Positions 15,727-23,213 of a stretch of 23,273 nt of DNA are shown one piece after another. Each line of letters starts with the position of its first letter. Positions within the stretch are counted from its first letter, which is position 1. The stretch lies in the IMG/VR virus record IMGVR_UViG_3300010354_000684, positions 1 through 23,273 of that record; one strand, given 5' to 3'. Under the pieces are notes generated by a model. It was not told the DNA's origin, searched no databases, and worked only from the letters and a program-made list of their open reading frames with translations. The stretch comes from a virus. Made by a program: the position numbers and the translations under genes.

Positions 15727-16373
15727 ACTACATTCTCCAAGATTTGAAAATCACCACTAAATTGTATAAGTTTACCAGGCAAATAATTATAACTGGGTAA
15801 ACTGGTCACAAGCACTTTGAATTCACAGGTTGGTCCTGCTCTAAATCCACCACCAGTAAGTGTGCCAATAATATCTCTATGCACAGGTATGCTGATACTA
15901 CTTGTGCTACCTCTTGTAACATTTTCTGTTACTACATATGGATAACGATGCGTATTCTGTAAAGGTTGTATGAGATCACCAGCAGCAAATATTATGTCTG
16001 TGCTCTGCTTGCTTAATACTGTACCACTAATTGTGGCTGTGATAGTTCTTGATGTGGCACCAGTTACTATGACATTGTTTTGTAGTTCACTGTTGGTCAA
16101 TGCACCTTGATATGCAAACATCCAACTTTGTCCACTCACACTAAAACTTATGGTTGATTCTTCATAACGGTCTTTTGCCAAGATACCTTCAAGTGCTGTT
16201 CTTGCTATGTCCCAAGGATAGAAGTCTGCAGGTGTTACACGAAATTGCCAAGGCTTAACAGTGTCTCTGCGTCCTGTATATACTCTACCACTGCGTGTAA
16301 CAGTTTGGGCTACAACTTCTGTTCTTGTAATTTCTATATTACTGGCTGTATTGATTATACCTTGTAGGCTCAT
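15723..16373 (-). CDS. Distal tail / minor tail protein
   Basis: A 216-residue protein right after the tape measure, the place of lambda gpM or of Dit-type distal tail proteins that start the tip. What is seen: a beta-rich protein with SNIEITRTEVVAQTVTRSGR, a Trp-containing RDTVKPWQFRVTPADFYPWD, and a C-terminal KLIQFSGDFQILENV, the sort of closing strand seen in tube-like minor tail proteins. It also has a segment on rejoining of values (GDLIQPLQNTHRYPYVV). Its start overlaps the tape measure stop as ATGA with AAGGAG before it, and its stop overlaps the next gene as ATGA. A ring-forming hub-adaptor role is inferred from gene order; no catalytic motif is present. Confidence 0.62.
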   Translation of the reverse strand: MSLQGIINTASNIEITRTEVVAQTVTRSGRVYTGRRDTVKPWQFRVTPADFYPWDIARTALEGILAKDRYEESTISFSVSGQSWMFAYQGALTNSELQNNVIVTGATSRTITATISGTVLSKQSTDIIFAAGDLIQPLQNTHRYPYVVTENVTRGSTSSISIPVHRDIIGTLTGGGFRAGPTCEFKVLVTSLPSYNYLPGKLIQFSGDFQILENVV

Positions 16374-19099
16374 CTACGACTCCTTGCGGGCAAACTACGT
16401 CTTGCCTGTTCTGTGACATTATATATAAACTCTGGATCACGTGACACTAACTGTTTAAAACTGGCTGCATCCACTGCCTGTATGCTATAACTTACATTAG
16501 TAACTGCTGCTGCCTGCATACCAAGTTGATTGTTATTCATAATACTACCATTAGTGCTGGGTACAAATAATTCTGGACCTCTTTCACCAACAACATATGG
16601 TTTATTTGAACTTACTGGTCCGCCACTTGCTCTACCACTTAGAAAACTGAATATACTACTTAAAATATTTCCACCTTGACCATCATTGCTACCAAAAATA
16701 CCTTTAAGTAAGTTTTGTGCCTGTATACGAACAAATTGTGCAATTATATCATTGGCCAAATCTTTAAAACTTAACTTGCCAGTTCTAACAAATCTAATAA
16801 TAGCATCCTCAAAACCTGTTGTAAATTTTTTAAAATAATCTTGTGCTTGTTGTGCTGTATTACCACTGGCCTCTAAGAAATCAGTAAATGCTTGATTCCA
16901 ACCTGTGTTAAATTCTCTACTTTGTACATACAAGCCCATTTGTGCATCTTTGAGTCGATTAGCACCAACTACGGCTGCGTCATAGTATTGACTTACCACA
17001 TCTGCTGGCACTTCACTTCTAAGAATGTTTTGTCTTTGTGCATAGGCCTGTAGTTCACTTTCGGCTGCTTCTCTTGCTGCTATATCTATGTTTTGATATA
17101 TTTTACCAATTGTGCTAAGTCCTAAGGCGCTTCTTTGATCTTCAATGTTGCGTAATTGTTTTTGTAAATCTAATTCAGTCTTTTGTTCAAACATTCTAAA
17201 ACTTTGACGTTCTTTGGCAGCATTAAGATTTTGTTGTGCCTGTGTTAGTGCATTTAATCCTTTCTGTGCTTCTTCATAATATTTTTTCTCTTCTTCAGCA
17301 GTCATTGTTGCCAATTTTAAACTGCGTCTACGAGTATTTTCTTGTTCAATTTGGCTGCGTGCTGTTTCTTGAGCACTTTTATTAAGATCTAATTGTTGTT
17401 GATTTAATAATGGCAGTGTTACTTTGGCTGCTTCATCTTGCAAATCACGCAACTTCTTTTCACTATCTGTTCTTGCTTTAATACTAAATTCTAAGAAAGT
17501 ATTATTTCTACGTTCTTGTTCTGCACGATCATAATTTAAAGTTGTTAAATCTTCTACAACTTTTCTTTGATTAGCATACTCAGTAGTCAACTCCTTCATC
17601 TTTTGTTGTATGGCAGGAACCGCTGCTTGTTCATCTCTGTTTTTACTGGCCTGTTTAATTTTAAGTTCTTCAACCAGCCTATTCATTTCTTTATAATAGG
17701 TGCTATCTACATCTGCCAGTGCCTGACGTATAGTTCTTTCTCTATCACTGGCACCTATTAATTCACCCTCCAACATAAGCCTACGCTGTAATTCTACATT
17801 GGCATCCTTATATTGTTGCAGTTGCTTGTCCAGTTCTTTTGAATATTTTGGATCTAAGAACCCAGGAGCACCAGCACCTTTTTCACTTTTGAATCCATCC
17901 ATTAGACTATCAAAACTTTTTTTGTAGTCTTCAAGTTCTTTTCGGGCTTCGCTGGTTGGATCCTTCATTTCCTCCATCTTGTCGCCAATCTTGCCAATAC
18001 CTAACCAAGTTGCAATAGCAGCAGCACCGCCTGTTAGTATTGCAATAGTTGGTGCTACAGTTTTAGCCAATGCAGCAAAACCACTGGTTACCTTACTGAG
18101 ACCTGACATTAATGGTCCAGCAATGGTTGTGGCAACATTGCCTATACGTATTCCAAATGCGACTATACTGGCACCAATTGCAGTTATTTGAGCACCAAAT
18201 ACCCCTATAGCAGTAACTACCCCTGATACTATCCCTGCTACTAATTTAAATGCAGTAAAGGCCAATATAATTTTACCTATGGTAACGATTATTCCGCCCC
18301 AACGATCTATAAAGGCATCTAAACTTTTTACAGTGACATAAATGGCAAAGCCCATTGATTCTATAGTACGACTCAATGTTTCTGCTGTTTTAGTATTGGT
18401 TTCAAATTCATTAAATGCCAATGCTACAAGATTTTTAAATGTTGTAAATGCATCGCTAATGGTTGGAATTGTTTTGCCAAATCCTGCATCAATTTGATCA
18501 CTGGCGGCAAGTAATGCATCTGCAACCTGTTTGGCACTGATCTGTCCTTCACTACCTAACTTTTTAAGTGCTCCAACTGGAACTCCAAGACTATCTGCCA
18601 ATATTTTAGCAACTGGACCTAAACCTTCTAAGACGCTGCGTAATTCATCACCTTGGAATACACCGCTTTGAAACGCCTGACCCAACTGATACAATGGTCC
18701 CGCTGCTTCCTTACTGCTCTGACCACTCATCTTAAGTGCTTTGGCCACTGTTTCACTAATACGAGCAGCATCACGTTGACTAATACCTAAATCATTGGCT
18801 GCACGAGCAGTTCTATAATATAAATCACCTACTGCTGCTATGTCACTGCGAGCACGAATGGCTATACTGGCTAATCCATTTAATTGACGAGCAGCATCTT
18901 CTTGACTATCATTTAAGGTTATGAGTTGATTACGTAAATTTGTTATACTATCTGTAAAACTAACCACAGCGCCAGTAGTAGCAACTGCAAATGCTGCCTT
19001 GAATGTACTTCCAATACCTGCAATTTGGTTTTCTAAACTTCTTAAATTGCTTATTGCTCTACTGGTATCAACATTAACACTAAGATCTAATGCAGCCAT
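16370..19099 (-). CDS. Tail tape measure protein
   Basis: A 909-residue protein that sets tail length and is later ejected, probably helping DNA cross the envelope. What is seen: an N-terminal tape-measure domain of the TP901/lambda-H kind (about residues 60-235, with LYYRTARAANDLGIS, FQGDELRSVLEGLGPVAKIL, GQISAKQVADAL), a long hydrophobic Gly/Ala/Ile region (about 266-371), charged coiled-coil segments (about 375-700), and a C-terminal lambda-H-like part with FEDAIIRFVRTGKLSFKDLA (about 761-780) and ASGGPVSSNKPYVVGERGPE (about 822-841), a hallmark of these proteins. At about 0.15 nm per residue the tail would be near 135 nm, a lambda-like length; that is a rule-of-thumb estimate. AGGAAAA lies before the ATG. 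Lambda gpH is cleaved near its C-terminus; whether this one is cannot be seen. Confidence 0.93.
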   Translation of the reverse strand: MAALDLSVNVDTSRAISNLRSLENQIAGIGSTFKAAFAVATTGAVVSFTDSITNLRNQLITLNDSQEDAARQLNGLASIAIRARSDIAAVGDLYYRTARAANDLGISQRDAARISETVAKALKMSGQSSKEAAGPLYQLGQAFQSGVFQGDELRSVLEGLGPVAKILADSLGVPVGALKKLGSEGQISAKQVADALLAASDQIDAGFGKTIPTISDAFTTFKNLVALAFNEFETNTKTAETLSRTIESMGFAIYVTVKSLDAFIDRWGGIIVTIGKIILAFTAFKLVAGIVSGVVTAIGVFGAQITAIGASIVAFGIRIGNVATTIAGPLMSGLSKVTSGFAALAKTVAPTIAILTGGAAAIATWLGIGKIGDKMEEMKDPTSEARKELEDYKKSFDSLMDGFKSEKGAGAPGFLDPKYSKELDKQLQQYKDANVELQRRLMLEGELIGASDRERTIRQALADVDSTYYKEMNRLVEELKIKQASKNRDEQAAVPAIQQKMKELTTEYANQRKVVEDLTTLNYDRAEQERRNNTFLEFSIKARTDSEKKLRDLQDEAAKVTLPLLNQQQLDLNKSAQETARSQIEQENTRRRSLKLATMTAEEEKKYYEEAQKGLNALTQAQQNLNAAKERQSFRMFEQKTELDLQKQLRNIEDQRSALGLSTIGKIYQNIDIAAREAAESELQAYAQRQNILRSEVPADVVSQYYDAAVVGANRLKDAQMGLYVQSREFNTGWNQAFTDFLEASGNTAQQAQDYFKKFTTGFEDAIIRFVRTGKLSFKDLANDIIAQFVRIQAQNLLKGIFGSNDGQGGNILSSIFSFLSGRASGGPVSSNKPYVVGERGPELFVPSTNGSIMNNNQLGMQAAAVTNVSYSIQAVDAASFKQLVSRDPEFIYNVTEQARRSLPARSRR

Positions 19100-19100
19100 A

Positions 19101-19397
19101 TTATTTTCCTAAAATACTTTTAAGTTTTTGTCTTACAAACTTTTCTGTTGGAACTATCATTCCTTGTGGTGCTTGACGACTGTAGCCTTTATCTAATTTA
19201 CCAGCATATGGATAATTGGCTTCTATAACATTGCTACCTGATAACCTTGTATTCATTCTTGCGTTACCAGTTCTTATAGGTGTTTGTGCATAAAAATAAT
19301 TATAAGCATCTTTTGGTAATTTATTCAGTTGAGTTTGAACACGTTTACTGGCTGCTGTAAATGTATTTCTATCAACTTTTACGTCCATTTTGATCAT
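19101..19397 (-). CDS. HK97-gp10-like tail completion protein
   Basis: A 98-residue protein of the HK97 gp10 / lambda gpZ type, which helps finish the tail so that it can join the head. What is seen: an N-terminal helix (RNTFTAASKRVQTQLNKLP), the family-typical TPIRTGNAR motif (Pro-x-Arg-Thr-Gly-Asn followed by a basic residue), then NYPYAGKLDKGYSRQAP, matching the conserved Tyr-Ala...Gly pattern, and a closing basic helix ending SILGK. It is shorter than most family members. The start overlaps the GT reading frame by 26 nt, with GGAG 10 nt before ATG. Its position between the chaperones and the tape measure is unusual, since this family is usually placed before the tail terminator and tube genes. 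Confidence 0.72.
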   Translation of the reverse strand: MIKMDVKVDRNTFTAASKRVQTQLNKLPKDAYNYFYAQTPIRTGNARMNTRLSGSNVIEANYPYAGKLDKGYSRQAPQGMIVPTEKFVRQKLKSILGK

Positions 19398-19952
19398 TTT
19401 TAACTCGCTCCATCATTGCTAACATTTCTTCTTGAGTTGGCATACGTTTTGGTTGTCCTACAAGTCCTTGACTACGCCTATTTTCTTCCTCAATTTGAAA
19501 CTTATTATATTTTGCACTTACATCCATTACAAACATATCAAAAGTACTGGCATTACACAAAACATCACTGGGTAGTTGACTATACCTATGAGCGAGATTG
19601 TCCAAGGTTAGGATCATCTGTATATAAGGTTGATCCCAATCTATGGTCTCGCTGGTTACTTTCCCAACAATTCTACAATCTTAGTCACACACTTGAGTAA
19701 TACTGTACCAGGAAGCATACTTTCCTCACTGATTATTTCATTACCTTTTTCATCTAAAATTAATTTTCGTATAACTTGAAACATTTTACCTTGATCTTGT
19801 TGGTCCATACTAACCAAACTCATAAAAACATCTAATGGTTGACGATCATATGTATGAAAAGTCAAAGTTTCTCCAAATTGCTTAACAATATCTTCATCAG
19901 CAATTTCTACTTCAATTAATTTGGGTTTTCCTGCCAGTTGATTTAATTTCAT
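19372..19952 (-). CDS. Tail assembly chaperone GT, -1 frameshift fusion
   Basis: The predicted long form made when ribosomes slip back one base on the GGGAAAG site at 19659-19665. The first segment is 19952-19659 (98 residues), the second 19659-19372 (95 residues), giving 193 residues. After GK the -1 frame reads VTSETIDWDQPYIQMILTLD and continues without a stop through a helical, charged T domain (NKFQIEEENRRSQG, QEEMLAMMERVKND). An ATG within this segment (19617) has no ribosome site before it, so independent translation is unlikely. In lambda the T part is the piece that recruits tube protein to the tape measure (established). The T end overlaps the next gene by 26 nt. Confidence 0.85.
19656..19952 (-). 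CDS. Tail assembly chaperone G (short form)
   Basis: A 98-residue protein equivalent in place and size class to lambda gpG. Such chaperones bind the tape measure and tube protein during tail assembly and are not kept in the virion. What is seen: a mixed alpha/beta protein with IEVEIADEDIVKQFGETLTF, a helix DVFMSLVSMDQQDQGKMFQV, and a C-terminal helix LLKCVTKIVELLGK. It lies two places before the tape measure. The reading frame ends in the slippery sequence G GGA AAG directly followed by TAA, and the -1 frame continues openly into a second coding segment. AGGAG precedes the ATG. Similarity to lambda G is by position and frameshift, not clear residue identity. Confidence 0.85.
   Translation of the reverse strand: MKLNQLAGKPKLIEVEIADEDIVKQFGETLTFHTYDRQPLDVFMSLVSMDQQDQGKMFQVIRKLILDEKGNEIISEESMLPGTVLLKCVTKIVELLGK
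19659..19665 (-). promoter_or_regulatory. Programmed -1 frameshift site GGGAAAG
   Basis: On the coding strand the zero-frame codons are TTG GGA AAG TAA. The heptamer G GGA AAG fits the X XXY YYZ rule for tandem slippage and is identical to the lambda G/GT slippery site. A stop immediately follows, and the -1 frame is open for 95 codons. No strong downstream hairpin was noticed by eye. Confidence 0.9.
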
Positions 19953-20131
19953 CCTTCAATCTCCTTTCTTTGGATCATTCTATTAACAAGAACTATGTTA
20001 AAACTTAATCTACTATTGATTTTTTCTAAATCATTGCGAGCACATTGTAATTCTGCCTTGCTCTTGGCCAATTCTGCTAACATACTTTTCAGAATATCTT
20101 TATCTGATTTTGAATCTATAACGTCATCCAT
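19949..20131 (-). CDS. Small coiled-coil protein before tail chaperone G
   Basis: A 60-residue charged protein of unknown role. The middle, from about residue 12 to 45, is a heptad-like helix (DILKSMLAELAKSKAELQCA, then NDLEKINSRLSF), followed by a basic end (NRMIQRKEIEG). It is the first gene after the terminator and its stop overlaps the ATG of chaperone G as ATGA, so the two are likely co-translated and may act together in tail assembly. I do not recognise a family. The ATG at 20131 is preferred to TTG at 20134 because of ribosome site spacing. Short coiled-coil proteins at this place could be chaperone partners or regulators; neither can be shown here. Confidence 0.7.
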   Translation of the reverse strand: MDDVIDSKSDKDILKSMLAELAKSKAELQCARNDLEKINSRLSFNIVLVNRMIQRKEIEG

Positions 20132-20137
20132 CAATCT

Positions 20138-20142
20138 CTCCC
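20138..20142 (-). promoter_or_regulatory. Ribosome binding site choosing ATG over TTG
   Basis: GGGAG lies 6 nt before the ATG at 20131. A TTG one codon earlier (20134) would leave only 3 nt and is unlikely to be used. Confidence 0.65.
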
Positions 20143-20149
20143 GATATTG

Positions 20150-20157
20150 TATTTACT
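20150..20157 (-). promoter_or_regulatory. Candidate promoter motif AGTAAATA after the terminator
   Basis: AGTAAATA on the coding strand lies between the terminator and the ribosome site of the next gene, 19 nt before its ATG. The same 8-mer occurs at 7950-7957 and the related TATAAATA at 23214-23221. A promoter here would restart transcription for the tail-assembly genes after termination. This is an inference from position and motif sharing. Confidence 0.3.
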
Positions 20158-20165
20158 GCCTGCAT

Positions 20166-20191
20166 AAAAAAAGGGGCAGAAACGCCCCTTT
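20166..20191 (-). terminator. Intrinsic terminator after the tail tube gene
   Basis: On the coding strand AAAGGGGC, a 6-nt loop (GTTTCT) and GCCCCTTT form a perfect 8-bp stem, GC-rich in its lower part, followed by an uninterrupted T run of 7. This is the classic rho-independent layout. It lies 17 nt beyond the tube stop. The plus-strand reading lacks a T run, so it works for leftward transcription only. Confidence 0.92.
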
Positions 20192-20207
20192 CTAATCAAA
20201 CTAAAAC

Positions 20208-20705
20208 TTATTCTGTTGCGCTGGTAGTGTATTCACCAGTTACAGTAATAGTAATTGGACTGACCCATACTGGAGCATCTGCACTTACTGTTGGAGCAAG
20301 ACCAGTAATATAGCCTTGACCTTTTAGGTAAGTATCAGTTGCACCGCCCTCATATGCTTTTAAACTAAAAGTAACAAGAGTTTTATTACGACTAAGTCCT
20401 AAAATTCCTTGTGCTGCCACGGTGTCAGTTTGCACTGATGCCAATGTGGTGCCAAAGAATGTAGTAGGATCAACTACTAAGTTCATACTAATACTATTAG
20501 TGCTGGTTGTAGCAACTTGTTTTTTAGCAGTAGAATCTAATTGACTCCAAGTAAAAACATCGTTAGCAGCATTAACAGTAATATCTTGTAGTGCAGGCAC
20601 AGTTAATGGACTGCCTCCAAGAGTTAGTGTGCCAAGAGCAATACCACAGTCAAGTTTTAGTACAATTTGACTTGAAGTGCCTGGCGCTGGATTAATGTAA
20701 GCCAT
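20208..20705 (-). CDS. Major tail (tube) protein
   Basis: A 165-residue protein that probably stacks as hexamer rings to form the tail tube. What is seen: an Ala/Thr/Val-rich beta protein with an early strand (QIVLKLDCGIALGTLTLGG), a segment on tube-type strands (ATTSTNSISMNLVVDP), and a C-terminal SPITITVTGEYTTSATE, the kind of closing strand seen in tube subunits. It follows the terminator gene and precedes the chaperone genes, as gene V does in lambda. AAGGAAT lies before the ATG. A strong intrinsic terminator begins 17 nt after the stop, so high expression of the head and tube genes can be separated from the tail-assembly genes. It has no appended Ig domain. Confidence 0.8.
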   Translation of the reverse strand: MAYINPAPGTSSQIVLKLDCGIALGTLTLGGSPLTVPALQDITVNAANDVFTWSQLDSTAKKQVATTSTNSISMNLVVDPTTFFGTTLASVQTDTVAAQGILGLSRNKTLVTFSLKAYEGGATDTYLKGQGYITGLAPTVSADAPVWVSPITITVTGEYTTSATE

Positions 20706-20717
20706 ATGTGTATTCCT

Positions 20718-21113
20718 TTATAAAATTTTACTGAATTGATAAGTCAATTCCGTTATAAGAAGATTGCTTTCATACCTTTTGAGTACGTTGCAGGTTCTTC
20801 TTGTATACCCTAATGCACGTAAGTCTGCGTGATCTCTTAATTGTTTAAGATTAGTGACTGCGTCGTCGTAGCCAGCAACAATTTTGGCTTCAACACAAAA
20901 GTAAATGGTAAGTTGTGTAGTTTCTGTAACAAGGCTCATATTGTCTAAGGTATGAATGACGTCCTCCTGATTAATCTGTGCGTTATCCACATATATTCTA
21001 CGTGGGTTCTTCACATACAGGGCTGTGCCATCTACCTCATAGGGCAATTCTTGACTAACACTAAAAATTCCAGTGTCGGTGTCTTGAACCAAGGGTAAGA
21101 AAATGTCTCTCAT
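20718..21113 (-). CDS. Probable tail terminator / neck protein
   Basis: A 131-residue alpha/beta protein lying between the connector and the tail tube gene. In lambda-like phages this slot holds the tail terminator (gpU), which caps the finished tube and joins it to the head. What is seen: a strand-rich first half (LYVKNPRRIYVDN), then TTQLTIYFCVEAKIVAGYDDA, a helix with NLKQLRDHADLRALG, and a closing strand LLITELTYQFSKIL. The alternation strand-helix-strand and the length match gpU/gp17-type terminators. The start overlaps the preceding stop as ATGA with an AGAG-type ribosome site in the upstream gene. A head-closure role is the main alternative. The assignment rests on order, size and predicted fold, not on a signature motif. 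Confidence 0.55.
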   Translation of the reverse strand: MRDIFLPLVQDTDTGIFSVSQELPYEVDGTALYVKNPRRIYVDNAQINQEDVIHTLDNMSLVTETTQLTIYFCVEAKIVAGYDDAVTNLKQLRDHADLRALGYTRRTCNVLKRYESNLLITELTYQFSKIL

Positions 21114-21619
21114 CTCACTCTCTTAAGTGTTATTTGACCAGGACTGCGCTCATTCTGTTCTACTGTGTTGTCACCATCAAAACTATACCAATCACCTAAT
21201 GTAATAAGTTCTTGAAATAATTTGTCTGCTTGAACACTATAGTAGCCCATCTTTTTGCGTTCTGCACTATCATCATTGCCAAAGTCGGCAATTAATGGTA
21301 GTATGTATTCGGCTAAGCCTACATAAACGCATAAGTCCGTAAATTCCTGCTGTCTCAGTTGGATATTATCAGGATCCATACTGGGAATGTCGGCCACAGT
21401 TTGTACATTTGTGCCAGTTTGGCGACGTAGCCAGTAACTACGCCACCAATTGCTTGCACTAAACATCGTTAATATACGCTGTGTGGCTCGCTCCAACAAG
21501 GGCTCAACAACATCATCACTAAGACCTTCATTAATCTCGAACAATCTTTGATCTCGCAGTAACACATCTGTGTATTCTGCAAAACTTACAACGGTATTAT
21601 TTGATATAACGAAGGCCAT
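21110..21619 (-). CDS. Head-tail connector / adaptor protein
   Basis: A 169-residue, mainly helical protein directly after the capsid gene. This is the usual place of the adaptor that docks under the portal and starts the neck (gp6/gp15-like connectors). What is seen: an N-terminal segment with FAEYTDVLLRDQRLFE, then LERATQRILTMFSASNWWRSYW, resembling the two-helix start of connector proteins that register termini of helices on a ring, and a middle region YVGLAEYILPLIADF. It ends with a basic tail (TLKRVR). AGGAG lies before the ATG. Its stop overlaps the start of the next gene as ATGA, indicating coupled translation. The role is inferred mainly from position and helical content; no diagnostic motif is visible. 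Confidence 0.65.
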   Translation of the reverse strand: MAFVISNNTVVSFAEYTDVLLRDQRLFEINEGLSDDVVEPLLERATQRILTMFSASNWWRSYWLRRQTGTNVQTVADIPSMDPDNIQLRQQEFTDLCVYVGLAEYILPLIADFGNDDSAERKKMGYYSVQADKLFQELITLGDWYSFDGDNTVEQNERSPGQITLKRVR

Positions 21620-21632
21620 CTTATACTCCTAA

Positions 21633-22481
21633 TTACACCAGACTACTATCTGCTGTGATAGCGCATCCATAACCGTCATATAATTCACCGACGGCATAGT
21701 GCATACTGGCCACAACATCATCACCGATATAACTGGCTCTACGCTGTGTTTCGATGTTAATATCACCGATCATAGCAAGTCCAAGTGCATCACGATGGAA
21801 TACTGCACCTACATAATCTCCTGCTGTACCTGTGTCTGCAATGTTGGCACTCTCAAATACTGGCACACCAAATAGTGTACCAACATAACCAGTAGCCATT
21901 GCTTCATTTTGAACTACACCTGCATTTGGATTGGCAAATGTATTGGTCAAACTGGCTTTTAGGTCATAGGCCACATATGGATGTACCACACAATATAAGG
22001 CATCTGCTGGTACTGCATTGGCACGCAATTTGGCAATAGCCTGTGCAATAATTGCTGGGCTTAGTGCTGTTGCTGCACCACCTACTGTTAGACCTGTAAA
22101 GCCACTAAACAATGCTAATAGGTCTACGTCTACTTTTTTGGCAATTGCTTCACCAAATAAGCGACCTAAATCTGCTACAACATTGCTGGCTGCACTTGTG
22201 CGTGCCAAATCTGTAACAATGGTACGAATGGCTGCTGTGCTTACAGTTAGTGTAACACCATCAGTGCTTACTGCTGTATTGCTGACTTCATCACCTTCTG
22301 TTACTGCTGCTGCTGTTTGTACTGGATAACGTGGAACTGTAATAGTTTTGCCGCTACCTGCTGGGATTGAATAATTACGAACAAGACCTCTCATAATACT
22401 GCGTTCGTTGGCTACAAACATAGCCTCTGCTACAATACTTGGGAGCAGGTCATTTAACGTGGTTGTTGTTGAACCGGCCAT
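21633..22481 (-). CDS. Major capsid protein (HK97 fold)
   Basis: A 282-residue protein forming the icosahedral shell. What is seen: an N-terminal helix with SIVAEAMFVANERSIMRGLV, a strand-rich stretch with GKTITVPRYP, then DLARTSAASNVVADLGRLFG with alternating helices like the spine helix of HK97-type capsids, and a C-terminal half typical of the A-domain (VVHPYVAYDLKASL, LFGVPVFES, GAVFHRDALGLAMIGDI). The length is that of a mature capsid subunit, without the long N-terminal delta domain of HK97 gp5. This fits the use of a separate scaffold gene upstream. AAGGAAA precedes the ATG by a suitable spacing. It is expected to be the most abundant virion protein. The family call is strong; the exact subfamily is not resolved. 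Confidence 0.9.
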   Translation of the reverse strand: MAGSTTTTLNDLLPSIVAEAMFVANERSIMRGLVRNYSIPAGSGKTITVPRYPVQTAAAVTEGDEVSNTAVSTDGVTLTVSTAAIRTIVTDLARTSAASNVVADLGRLFGEAIAKKVDVDLLALFSGFTGLTVGGAATALSPAIIAQAIAKLRANAVPADALYCVVHPYVAYDLKASLTNTFANPNAGVVQNEAMATGYVGTLFGVPVFESANIADTGTAGDYVGAVFHRDALGLAMIGDINIETQRRASYIGDDVVASMHYAVGELYDGYGCAITADSSLV

Positions 22482-22503
22482 AATAAATTTCCTTTATAAA
22501 ATG

Positions 22504-23178
22504 TTAAACAAAGCCTTGTGCTTTGCGATATTCTCTATAACGAGCACGGTCCTGAGGATCATTCATATTCAACTTTGTGATATCCAATGCACCTGAGCCA
22601 TTGCCCCTTATATTACTCTTAGTCATAGTTGTAGCAGGTGTAGCAGTTTTAAAATGAGGATTCGAATCTAAAAATTCTCTCACTAAATCATCAACTGCCA
22701 ATGGAGTGCCCTTATCTGTATAACGAACACTACCCTTGCTATCAACTACTTCTACTTCGCCATCATCATTGAGTCTTACATTTGTGCTTAAAAGAGTACG
22801 CACCTGTTCAGCATTTACAGCATTATAACGTGCTGCTGCACTGACCAATGGTGTGTTAATCTTATAATCTTTGATAATAGCATCCCTTTTTGTAATTTCA
22901 GCATCTTTCTTTGACACAATATCTTGTAGGGTCTTTTCAAATTCACCACGTTTCAACTGCTGTTCCTGCTGTCTTTGTTGGTGTTGTTTAAGCACCTCAC
23001 GTAGTTCATTTGGGTCACCTAAATCCTCAAAAGGTTTAAGTAATTTCTTTTCCAATGATGTTCTTGTACGAGCCATCAATGCATCTACTTCTTGTTGTGT
23101 GTAAGTCTTTGCTGGAGCCTGGTCAGAGTTATTTACGGCAGCACCAGTTGCCACCTCGCCAATGTTTTCGTCGGCCAT
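22504..23178 (-). CDS. Prohead scaffolding protein
   Basis: A 224-residue protein that probably acts as the internal scaffold around which capsid subunits assemble and which leaves before DNA packaging. What is seen: an acidic, low-complexity N-terminus, a long charged, Gln-rich helical stretch (about residues 45-105, coiled-coil type, with a QQRQQEQQ run), and a short basic C-terminal segment ending near REYRKAQGFV, the usual place for capsid contact in scaffolds. It lies directly upstream of the capsid gene, as expected for the family (GP20-type minor structural or scaffold proteins). The frame stays open for 31 more codons upstream, but I chose the ATG at 23178 because GAGG lies 5 nt before it and the upstream stretch looks non-coding. 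I see no protease motif. The role is inferred from composition and position. Confidence 0.82.
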   Translation of the reverse strand: MADENIGEVATGAAVNNSDQAPAKTYTQQEVDALMARTRTSLEKKLLKPFEDLGDPNELREVLKQHQQRQQEQQLKRGEFEKTLQDIVSKKDAEITKRDAIIKDYKINTPLVSAAARYNAVNAEQVRTLLSTNVRLNDDGEVEVVDSKGSVRYTDKGTPLAVDDLVREFLDSNPHFKTATPATTMTKSNIRGNGSGALDITKLNMNDPQDRARYREYRKAQGFV

Positions 23179-23183
23179 TGTTA

Positions 23184-23187
23184 CCTC
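23184..23187 (-). promoter_or_regulatory. Ribosome binding site fixing the scaffold start
   Basis: GAGG (inside GGCGAGG on the coding strand) sits 5 nt before ATG at 23178. It supports that start over an in-frame extension to the right edge, whose codons (Cys, Trp, Ile, Lys rich) do not resemble a scaffold N-terminus. Confidence 0.7.
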
Positions 23188-23213
23188 GCCTTTATAAAAA
23201 AGTTTATACCAAA

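Noticed and set aside
19372-19617. T segment as an independent gene from the ATG at 19617
   Set aside because: No ribosome site precedes the ATG, and the frame joins G in -1 through GGGAAAG.
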